From contig JAGHSS010000019.1 of the NCBI GenBank assembly GCA_018065745.1, positions 1-8,428 on the forward strand: 8,428 nucleotides of DNA, read 5' to 3'. The translations under genes were made by a program, and so were the position numbers. Position 1 is the stretch's first letter, and every line of letters begins with the position of its first letter. The DNA is from Candidatus Neoflavobacterium equi (GTDB taxonomy: Bacteria > Bacteroidota > Bacteroidia > Flavobacteriales > Flavobacteriaceae). Shown piece after piece: positions 1-6,697 of this stretch. Under the pieces are notes generated by a model. That model was not told the DNA's origin. It searched no databases and saw only the letters and a list, made by a program, of their open reading frames with translations.

Positions 1-46
1 TTAATAAAATGTGCAAAATTGTGAATCAGATTTTTTTAGCACTCGT

Positions 47-150
47 TATATCTTTTTTGTTGCCATATTAAAGCAGTTTTTTTGAAATGCATTTTGCCCA
101 TAAGGAACTGAACACAAAGTTTTAAATTGTACCTATATCTTTGTTGTCCA
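47..150. repeat. Imperfect direct repeat upstream of the beta-helix lipoprotein gene
   Basis: Two short related copies lie at 47-65 and 134-150. Both begin TATATC, continue with a T-run (six T in the first copy, three in the second), then GTTG, and end in CCA; the second has an extra T before CCA. The downstream copy contains a perfect TAnnTTTG promoter element. The upstream copy has an expanded T-run that breaks the match. They could be a duplicated promoter region or chance similarity in T-rich DNA. Confidence 0.35.
136..143 (+). promoter_or_regulatory. Candidate -7 promoter element for the beta-helix lipoprotein gene
   Basis: TATCTTTG is a perfect match to the Bacteroidota -7 consensus TAnnTTTG. 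Transcription would start around 149-152, leaving a leader of about 50 bases before the ATG at 204. No TTG or TTTG sits at the usual 17-23 base distance upstream, so the -33 half is missing or weak. No ribosome binding site is visible before the ATG; the leader is rich in A (AATAAAAACC). Confidence 0.4.
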
Positions 151-203
151 GTTTACTAATTGGAATGCTGAAAATAAAAACCAGTCCTTACTAAAACCTA
201 TTT

Positions 204-1700
204 ATGAAATATTTACTGTCCTTAATTGTCGCTTTGTTGCTGATTTCTTTTAGCTCATGCAGAGATGATTTTAACTTTGAACCGAGTGACGGGAAATTGG
301 AATTCTCAAAAGACACGGTATATTTTGATACGGTGTTTTCCAACATCGGCTCTAGTACCTATCAATTAAAAGTTTACAACAGATCAGACAAGGACATTTC
401 CATCCCATCCATTAAATTCAAGGAGGGAGACGCATCAAAATACCGCATGATGGTGGACGGGATGAGTGGAAAATCTTTTCAAAATGTGGAATTGTTGGCT
501 AAGGACAGCATGTTCATTTTCATTGAAACTACCATCGATTACAACGAATACAGCAGCCCAACGGCTGACTTCCTATACACAGATCAATTGCTTTTTGACA
601 ACGGTGCCAACCAACAAGAGGTGGAATTGGTAACCTTGGTCAAAGATGCCTACTTCCTGTACCCGCAGCGCTATGCAGACGGTTCTTATGAGCACATCTT
701 ACTTGGTGATGATGCCATTTATGGCTTTTTACTGGATGAACAAGACCCAGTAAACGGCAATGAACTGGTGTGGAACGCCAATAAACCCTATGTCATTTAT
801 GGCTATGCAACCATCCCAAACAACAAAACGTTGACCATACAGGCTGGTGCTGAAGTGCACTTCCACGACGCCTCAGGAATATTGACTCCGTTTGGTTCAA
901 GAATTGAAGCAGCTGGAACTCTGGAACACCCAATTGTCATTCAAGGAGACCGCTTGGAGCCTGCTTTTGAAGACGTTTCTGGACAGTGGGGAACCATTTG
1001 GATGACGCAGGGAAGCAGTGGTAGCTTTAAAAATGTGACCATTAAAAATGGGACCATTGGACTTTTAATTGAAAAAAACGAAGATACCATCACCTTTGAC
1101 AATGTGCAATTGTACAACCATACGCAATATGGTATACTGGCAAGAACAGCAACTTTGGAAGGACACAATATGGTCATCAACAACTGTGGTGCAGCAGGTT
1201 TTGCAGGCAGCTTGGGAGGTAATTACCGTTTTGACCACTGTACCTTTGCCAATTATTGGAGCCAGGGTTCTAAAGTTCCGGTATATTTAGACAATGGCGA
1301 TGGTACTGCAGTATACGCTTTGGAGCGCGCTTTGTTCACCAACTGCATTTTGTATGGAACAGGACAATACAGCTTGAACCTTGTAAAAGAAGGCACTGGC
1401 AATTTCAACTACCAGTTTGAAAACAGCTTTATCAAATTTTCTGACAGCGGACAATACAACAACAACAACTTATACCCTATTGCAAATACAGCTAATTACA
1501 CCAATTGTGTCATTACAAAATCAAGCAGCAAGAGTCCGCAATTCAGAGCGCCAAGAGCCAATGACTTGCGTATAAATGAAAAATCTGCAGCCTTGGGATT
1601 GGGAGGAAATAGCAGCTGGACGCCACTTGATATTTTGGGAGAAAACCGCCCAACAACGGGAGCTGATGCAGGGGCTTACAACCACGTTATATTTGAATAA
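204..1700 (+). CDS. Surface-type lipoprotein with Ig-like domain and right-handed parallel beta-helix
   Basis: The 498-residue protein starts with a lipoprotein signal peptide: basic residue at 2, hydrophobic core 4-16, then FSSC with C19 as the probable lipidated cysteine. Phe at -3 is unusual but tolerated. The next residues, RDDF, resemble the acidic export signal that sends flavobacterial lipoproteins to the outer face (SDDF type), so surface exposure is inferred. Residues about 31-150 look like an Ig-like beta-sandwich of the HYDIN/DUF1573 kind (FDTVFSNIGSSTYQLKVYNR). From about 195 to 440 the sequence has the short repeating strands and Asn/Gly turns of a parallel beta-helix, including IPNNKTLTIQAGAEVHF and the QWGTIWM turn. 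The C-terminus (DILGENRPTTGADAGAY) matches the ending common in such proteins. No catalytic residues of a polysaccharide lyase could be assigned; adhesion or glycan binding is equally possible. Two in-frame TAA stops end the gene. The start is supported by the signal peptide position. Confidence 0.88.
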   Translation: MKYLLSLIVALLLISFSSCRDDFNFEPSDGKLEFSKDTVYFDTVFSNIGSSTYQLKVYNRSDKDISIPSIKFKEGDASKYRMMVDGMSGKSFQNVELLAKDSMFIFIETTIDYNEYSSPTADFLYTDQLLFDNGANQQEVELVTLVKDAYFLYPQRYADGSYEHILLGDDAIYGFLLDEQDPVNGNELVWNANKPYVIYGYATIPNNKTLTIQAGAEVHFHDASGILTPFGSRIEAAGTLEHPIVIQGDRLEPAFEDVSGQWGTIWMTQGSSGSFKNVTIKNGTIGLLIEKNEDTITFDNVQLYNHTQYGILARTATLEGHNMVINNCGAAGFAGSLGGNYRFDHCTFANYWSQGSKVPVYLDNGDGTAVYALERALFTNCILYGTGQYSLNLVKEGTGNFNYQFENSFIKFSDSGQYNNNNLYPIANTANYTNCVITKSSSKSPQFRAPRANDLRINEKSAALGLGGNSSWTPLDILGENRPTTGADAGAYNHVIFE

Positions 1701-1707
1701 TAAATAA

Positions 1708-1737
1708 TTGTAGGTTTGGAGTAAAATAGTATTTTTG
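1708..1737 (+). promoter_or_regulatory. Promoter of purL
   Basis: TTG at 1708-1710 and TATTTTTG at 1730-1737 are separated by 19 bases, fitting the flavobacterial promoter pattern TTG-N17-23-TAnnTTTG with a perfect -7 element. Transcription is predicted to begin around 1741-1745, giving a leader of only about 30 bases. A second TTTG at 1715-1718 is too close to serve as the -33 element. The promoter starts just 8 bases after the upstream stop codon, and no terminator lies between, so some read-through from the lipoprotein gene is possible. Confidence 0.6.
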
Positions 1738-1742
1738 TATTT

Positions 1743-1774
1743 CAAACAACAACAACACAAACAACACAACAACA
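1743..1774 (+). promoter_or_regulatory. A/C-only, CAA-repeat 5' leader of purL
   Basis: All 32 bases directly before the purL ATG are A or C (21 A, 11 C), built from CAA/CAAA/CACAA units. The stretch contains no Shine-Dalgarno sequence and cannot form Watson-Crick hairpins with itself. It nearly coincides with the predicted leader. Bacteroidota ribosomes hide the anti-Shine-Dalgarno sequence and favour A-rich unstructured leaders, so it probably supports efficient initiation. The leader is too short and too plain to be a riboswitch. Confidence 0.6.
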
Positions 1775-4700
1775 ATGATTCATTTTTTTATGAACCCATC
1801 TGCAGTATATTATGCTGTGGAAACCAATGAAGCATTAACTACTGATGCCATCAACCGCCTGAATTGGCTTTTTGGCAACGCTTCAAAAATTGAACAGAAC
1901 AACCTTCCTGAAACTTTTGTGGGGCCAAGAGCAGCCATGGTAACTCCTTGGAGTACCAACGCTGTGGAGATTACACAAAACATGGGAATTGAAGGCATTG
2001 TGAGAATCGAGGAATTCAAACAGGTCACATCAGATTTTACAGCTTTTGACCCGATGATCTCTCAGAGATACGACGGACTGAGTCAAGAGATGTTTCAAAT
2101 TGCCATTTCTGTTGAACCGATTCTGGAAATTGAAGACATTGCAGGTTACAACACCCAAGAGGGCTTGTCACTAAACGCGGAAGAAGTCGCTTATTTAGAG
2201 CAACTTTCTGAAAAAATCGGGAGAAAATTAACTGATTCAGAGGTTTTTGCCTTTTCACAAGCGAACTCTGAACACTGCCGACACAAAATCTTCAACGGTA
2301 CCTTCATCATCGATGGTGAGGAACAACCTACTTCCCTATTCAAACTTATCAAGAAAACATCTGAAACACATCCTAACGATATTGTTTCTGCATATAAGGA
2401 CAACGTGGCTTTTGTAAAAGGACCACGCGTTACACAATTCGCTCCGCTTTCTGGAGACAAACCGGATTACTATGCTGAAAAGGAATTTGATTCTGTGATT
2501 TCGCTTAAAGCAGAAACGCACAACTTCCCAACTACAGTGGAGCCTTTTTCTGGAGCCGCTACTGGTTCTGGAGGGGAAATCAGAGACCGTTTGGCTGGAG
2601 GTCAGGGATCACTTCCACTGGCTGGAACAGCAATTTACATGACGTCTTATTCCAGATTGGAAGAAAATCGTCCTTGGGAACAAGCAATGGACGCTAGAGA
2701 TTGGTTGTACCAAACACCAATGGACATCTTGATCAAAGCTTCTAATGGTGCATCTGACTTTGGAAACAAATTTGGACAGCCGCTAATTACAGGATCAGTC
2801 TTGACTTTTGAACACAATGAGGCAACAGACGCTATGGCTGCTGGGGCGCGCAAACTTGGGTTTGACAAGGTGATCATGCAAGCTGGAGGTATTGGTTATG
2901 GGAAACTGGACCAAGCCTTGAAACACACGCCTCAAACTGGGGATCAAATTGTGATTCTTGGTGGAGACAACTACCGCATTGGTATGGGTGGTGCTGCGGT
3001 ATCATCTGCAGATACAGGAGCCTTTGGATCAGGTATTGAATTAAATGCCATCCAACGTTCCAATCCAGAGATGCAAAAAAGAGCTGCTAACGCTGTGCGT
3101 GCCATGGTGGAGTCAGACAACAACCCAATTGTGTCCATCCACGACCACGGTGCAGGTGGTCACTTAAACTGTCTGTCAGAATTGGTGGAAGACACGGGAG
3201 GATTAATTGACTTGGATGCACTTCCTGTGGGAGATCCAACACTTTCTGCCAAAGAAATTATTGGAAATGAATCTCAAGAACGCATGGGATTGGTCATTGC
3301 TGAAAAGGATGTGGAAACGCTAAAACGCGTGGCAGACAGAGAACGCTCTCCAATGTATACTGTTGGTGAAGTTACTGGAGACCACCGCTTTACTTTTGAA
3401 TCAAAAACAACGGGCGCCAAACCAATGGATTATGCCCTGGAAGACTTTTTTGGATCTTCTCCAAAAACTGTATTAACAGACAAAACCATCAACCGCCAGT
3501 ATAAAGAACTGGATTATGATGCAAAAGATATCCCTGCATATTTAAATCAAGTATTGCAAATGGAAGCTGTGGCTTCTAAAGATTGGTTGACCAACAAGGT
3601 GGACCGCTGTGTGGGTGGACGTGTTGCCAAACAACAATGTGTTGGACCATTGCAGTTGCCTTTGAACAATGTTGGGGTTATGGCCTTGGACTACAAAGGT
3701 AAGGAAGGAATTGCTACAACGGTGGGCCACTCCCCTGTTGCTGCTTTAATTGACCCAGCTGCTGCCAGTAGAACTGCCATTGCAGAAGCATTGTCTAACC
3801 TTGTTTTTGCACCGATAAAAAACAATTTACAGGGGGTTTCTCTTTCTGCAAACTGGATGTGGGCATGTAACAATGAAGGAGAAGATGCACGTTTGTACCA
3901 AGCGGTAAAAGCCTGTTCTGAGTTTGCAATCTCCCTTGGAATCAACATCCCAACGGGTAAGGATTCCCTTTCCATGAAACAAAAATATAAGGATGAAGCT
4001 GTAATAGCTCCAGGAACGGTAATCATTTCTGCAGCTGGAAACTGTGACGATATCACGAAGGTGGTAGAGCCGGTTTTACAAAAAAATGCAGGATCCATAT
4101 ACTATATCAACCTGTCTCAAGACACCTTTAAATTGGGTGGATCTTCTTTTGCTCAGGTATTGAACAAAATTGGAACTGAAGTGCCAAACATCACAGATGC
4201 GGCTTACTTCAAATTGGCGTTCAACGCCATCCAAAACTTGATTAAAGACAATCAAATTGCCGCTGGACATGATGTGGGATCTGGTGGTTTAATCACTACT
4301 TTGTTGGAAATGTGTTTTGCTGATGTTGCCTTGGGAGCACATTACAACCTGGATGCATTAAGTGAATCTGACACGGTGAAAGCGTTGTTCAATGAAAATA
4401 TCGCTGTGGTATTACAAGCTGTTGAGGACAGTGCTTTTGAAACTGCTGCGACTGCTGCAGGATTAAAATTCGCAAAAATTGGACAGCCTACTGCAGACGG
4501 AAAAATCACGCTTGAAAACGCGACAGATGCGTTCTTGTTTGACGTGGCACAATTGAGAGATACTTGGTTTAAAACGTCGTTCTTGTTAGATGCCAAACAA
4601 TCTAAAAACGGCATGGCGCAAGCGCGTTATGACAACTATAAAAATCAACCATTAGCCTTTGAATTCCCTGCGCATTTTACAGGAATCAAGCCCGTAGTTC

Positions 4701-5461
4701 CAACGCAAAATAGACCAAAAGCGGCCATCATCCGCGAAAAGGGTTCCAACTCAGAACGCGAAATGGCGAATGCTATGTTCTTGGCTGGTTTTGATGTTAA
4801 AGACGTACACATGACTGATTTAATTTCTGGTAGAGAAACACTGGAAGACATCCAATTTATTGGAGCTGTGGGTGGATTCTCAAACTCTGATGTTTTGGGG
4901 TCTGCAAAAGGATGGGCTGGTGCCTTCTTATACAATGAGAAAGCTAAACTTGCCTTGGAGAATTTCTACAAAAGACCTGATACGCTTTCTGTGGGTATCT
5001 GTAATGGATGTCAATTGTTGATGGAGTTGGAATTGATTCACCCTGACCATGAAGTACATGGTAAAATGGGACACAATACCTCTCAAAAACACGAATCAAA
5101 CTTTGTGGCTGTCAAAGTTCAGGAAAACAACTCTGTCATGTTGTCTTCTTTGGCTGGAAGCACTTTGGGTGTATGGATTTCTCATGGGGAGGGTAAATTC
5201 AATTTGCCAGAACCGGAATCTGCATATCATATTGTGGGTAAATATGCTTATGATGCATATCCTGCAAATCCAAACGGTTCTGACTACAACACGGCTATGT
5301 TGTGTGATGCAACTGGAAGACATTTGGTAACCATGCCACATATTGAACGTTCTACATTCCAATGGAACTGGGCAAATTATCCTGCTGGAAGACAGGATGA
5401 AGTGAGTCCTTGGTTGGAAGCATTTGTCAACGCTCGCGTTTGGATTGAAAATCAGAAATAA
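1775..5461 (+). CDS. purL: Phosphoribosylformylglycinamidine synthase, single-chain form
   Basis: PurL converts FGAR, glutamine and ATP to FGAM, glutamate, ADP and phosphate, the fourth step of de novo purine synthesis in the cytoplasm. The 1228 residues match the long single-chain enzyme (about 1300 in E. coli), so no separate PurS or PurQ is needed. Residues 1 to about 135 are the PurS-like domain. The linker carries the family motif SEHCRHK (165-171). The first PurM-like half has KAETHNFPTT (from 245) and HDHGAGGH (456-463). The second has VDRCVGGRVAKQQ (from 609), PTGKDSLSMK and GHDVGSGG. The glutaminase domain starts near 980, with GICNGCQ placing the nucleophile at C1076, and PHIER giving H1189 and E1191 as the rest of the triad. 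All key motifs are intact. The start MIHFF is preferred over the ATG at 1790 because, from memory, this N-terminus is conserved in Bacteroidota PurL. Two in-frame TAA codons end the gene. Confidence 0.98.
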   Translation: MIHFFMNPSAVYYAVETNEALTTDAINRLNWLFGNASKIEQNNLPETFVGPRAAMVTPWSTNAVEITQNMGIEGIVRIEEFKQVTSDFTAFDPMISQRYDGLSQEMFQIAISVEPILEIEDIAGYNTQEGLSLNAEEVAYLEQLSEKIGRKLTDSEVFAFSQANSEHCRHKIFNGTFIIDGEEQPTSLFKLIKKTSETHPNDIVSAYKDNVAFVKGPRVTQFAPLSGDKPDYYAEKEFDSVISLKAETHNFPTTVEPFSGAATGSGGEIRDRLAGGQGSLPLAGTAIYMTSYSRLEENRPWEQAMDARDWLYQTPMDILIKASNGASDFGNKFGQPLITGSVLTFEHNEATDAMAAGARKLGFDKVIMQAGGIGYGKLDQALKHTPQTGDQIVILGGDNYRIGMGGAAVSSADTGAFGSGIELNAIQRSNPEMQKRAANAVRAMVESDNNPIVSIHDHGAGGHLNCLSELVEDTGGLIDLDALPVGDPTLSAKEIIGNESQERMGLVIAEKDVETLKRVADRERSPMYTVGEVTGDHRFTFESKTTGAKPMDYALEDFFGSSPKTVLTDKTINRQYKELDYDAKDIPAYLNQVLQMEAVASKDWLTNKVDRCVGGRVAKQQCVGPLQLPLNNVGVMALDYKGKEGIATTVGHSPVAALIDPAAASRTAIAEALSNLVFAPIKNNLQGVSLSANWMWACNNEGEDARLYQAVKACSEFAISLGINIPTGKDSLSMKQKYKDEAVIAPGTVIISAAGNCDDITKVVEPVLQKNAGSIYYINLSQDTFKLGGSSFAQVLNKIGTEVPNITDAAYFKLAFNAIQNLIKDNQIAAGHDVGSGGLITTLLEMCFADVALGAHYNLDALSESDTVKALFNENIAVVLQAVEDSAFETAATAAGLKFAKIGQPTADGKITLENATDAFLFDVAQLRDTWFKTSFLLDAKQSKNGMAQARYDNYKNQPLAFEFPAHFTGIKPVVPTQNRPKAAIIREKGSNSEREMANAMFLAGFDVKDVHMTDLISGRETLEDIQFIGAVGGFSNSDVLGSAKGWAGAFLYNEKAKLALENFYKRPDTLSVGICNGCQLLMELELIHPDHEVHGKMGHNTSQKHESNFVAVKVQENNSVMLSSLAGSTLGVWISHGEGKFNLPEPESAYHIVGKYAYDAYPANPNGSDYNTAMLCDATGRHLVTMPHIERSTFQWNWANYPAGRQDEVSPWLEAFVNARVWIENQK

Positions 5462-5476
5462 TAAAATTTATCCTAT

Positions 5477-5505
5477 AAAAAACCGCCTTTTTAAGGCGGT
5501 TTTTT
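5477..5505. terminator. Bidirectional intrinsic terminator between convergent genes
   Basis: A perfect 13-bp inverted repeat (A6-CCGCC-TT, loop TTT, AA-GGCGG-T6) gives a GC-rich stem core with a T-run on either strand. It lies 15 bases after the purL stop and 10 bases beyond the stop of the minus-strand hydrolase gene, so it can end both transcripts. An outer perfect 9-bp inverted repeat (CCTATAAAA at 5472-5480, TTTTATAGG at 5507-5515) overlaps the A-run and could extend the stem with a bulge. Confidence 0.93.
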
Positions 5506-5515
5506 GTTTTATAGG

Positions 5516-6565
5516 CTATTTATTGAGTTTGTACTCTTTTAGAATTCCTTTGAATTTTGGATTTTTTATGTAACGTTTGAACTCGTGTGATTTCATTCCA
5601 GAAAAATCTGTCTTTTCCAAAAAGTCATATTGTATGTTTAACTCCTTATACAGATCATCGTTATAACCCAAATTGGTTGGTGTCAATTTCTTGGATAAAA
5701 AACCAACCACCTTTTTCAACATATTATCTGTGTTATTAATCGTGATGTGCATCTTTTTCAACTGAGGAGAAAAACGCATAAACGCCATGGAATCTTTGAC
5801 TGCCGTCTGTTCTTGAAAGTCTATTTTCCCCACTGCAGGTGCCAACATAATAGCCGTTATGCGGTTGCCATTTTCCTTTAAAGGTGCTGTCGCATTTAAA
5901 TCAATGTCATGTGCCTCTTTGGTTTCTTCAACAAAAGACTCTTTGAACGGAGGAGATTTTAACGCACTCAAAACCACTGACGCTCCACGGCTGTGTGAAA
6001 TGATGTAAATATCTTTACCCTGAATGGTATTCAAAATTCCACGCAAACCAAGATCTCCAGCTGTTTGACTGAAAGATGCCGCGGGGAACCAATTTTTCAT
6101 GCCACCAAAAAGGGAATTGCTATACAAACCGTCCCAATAAAATTTAATCATTTCATCTGTACTGCTGTTGGCATTCAATTGTGCTATTATTTGATCATAG
6201 ATGACCGTGGTTTCTGCATAGGGCGCATTGAAACCGTGAATCATGATGAACACACGCTTTTTGGGAGAAACCTGAGATGAAACGCGTTTGAGATTGGCTT
6301 TTTGAAACTCCTGAAGTTGTTGTTCAATCCCCAATTCTATGCTGCGCTTCTTTAAGGAATATTCATTTTTTTTTGAATTCTTTGGTGGACCCCCATAGGA
6401 AGTCTTCCATTGGTCAGGATAAAAAGAGCCGTTTTGATCCACAAAAGCATTGATAATATTAGGCTTTACAGTATTGTTGGGCTGTTGACTGGCAGGAACA
6501 TTGTGAGATATGGAACAGGAAATTAAAACCAAACATAGGCTAAAATTTAAGAATATTTTTTTCAT
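5516..6565 (-). CDS. Lipid-anchored alpha/beta hydrolase, DUF900-like
   Basis: The 349-residue protein opens with a short signal peptide ending in the lipobox LISC, with C17 as the lipidated cysteine. The residues after it (SISH) lack the acidic surface-export signal, so anchoring on the periplasmic side is more likely. A low-complexity linker (about 20-100) precedes the catalytic domain. VFIMIHGFN (105-113) is the typical beta-strand plus oxyanion loop of alpha/beta hydrolases. IISHSRGASVV (188-198) is the nucleophile elbow with S192; its first small residue is Ser instead of the usual Gly. LAPAV (241-245) follows a later core strand. D280 (NNTD) and H327 (KSHEFKRY) are the best candidates for the remaining triad. 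The pattern resembles DUF900 hydrolases of unknown function. The substrate (lipid, ester or peptide) cannot be told. The start is fixed by the signal peptide; no ribosome binding site is visible. The stop is TAG. Confidence 0.85.
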   Translation of the reverse strand: MKKIFLNFSLCLVLISCSISHNVPASQQPNNTVKPNIINAFVDQNGSFYPDQWKTSYGGPPKNSKKNEYSLKKRSIELGIEQQLQEFQKANLKRVSSQVSPKKRVFIMIHGFNAPYAETTVIYDQIIAQLNANSSTDEMIKFYWDGLYSNSLFGGMKNWFPAASFSQTAGDLGLRGILNTIQGKDIYIISHSRGASVVLSALKSPPFKESFVEETKEAHDIDLNATAPLKENGNRITAIMLAPAVGKIDFQEQTAVKDSMAFMRFSPQLKKMHITINNTDNMLKKVVGFLSKKLTPTNLGYNDDLYKELNIQYDFLEKTDFSGMKSHEFKRYIKNPKFKGILKEYKLNK

Positions 6566-6697
6566 AAAAAGAGTGAATATGTTAATGCTTTATTATAACT
6601 TCAAGGAAGGGAAAATGTTATATTTAAATGCTTGAATATTTGCTTGTCACTTTAAATAAATCAATTTATCTCAAGCTTAACCTATGCTACCAAGCTT
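6566..6697. other. Divergent intergenic spacer
   Basis: This AT-rich 132-base spacer must hold the promoters of both the hydrolase (leftward) and the TPR gene (rightward). I found no perfect TAnnTTTG on either strand. The nearest are TATATTTA at 6619-6626 (+) and TAAGCTTG on the minus strand (6679-6672), each one base off and without a convincing -33 partner. An 8-base direct repeat CAAGCTTA occurs at 6672-6679 and 6691-6698, the second touching the TPR start codon. Confidence 0.5.

Noticed and set aside
1457..1468. AAC repeat in the lipoprotein gene as a possible variable tract
   Set aside because: It encodes a short run of Asn in a beta-helix loop, is in frame, and is too short to suggest slippage.
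1701..1774. Purine riboswitch upstream of purL
   Set aside because: The predicted leader is about 30 bases of A and C only, which cannot fold into a purine aptamer.
1521..1775. Antisense reading frame of 84 residues with a cysteine-rich start (CCLCCCCL)
   Set aside because: The cysteines are simply the reverse reading of the CAA-repeat leader of purL; the rest lies antisense to the lipoprotein gene and shows no domain.
3691..4098. Antisense reading frame of 135 residues inside purL
   Set aside because: It is fully opposite highly conserved PurL coding sequence, has no promoter or recognisable domain, and its composition fits a shadow frame.
1775..5461. purL as a fusion or broken gene because of its length
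   Set aside because: The length and domain order match the normal single-chain FGAM synthase, and all signature motifs are intact in one frame.
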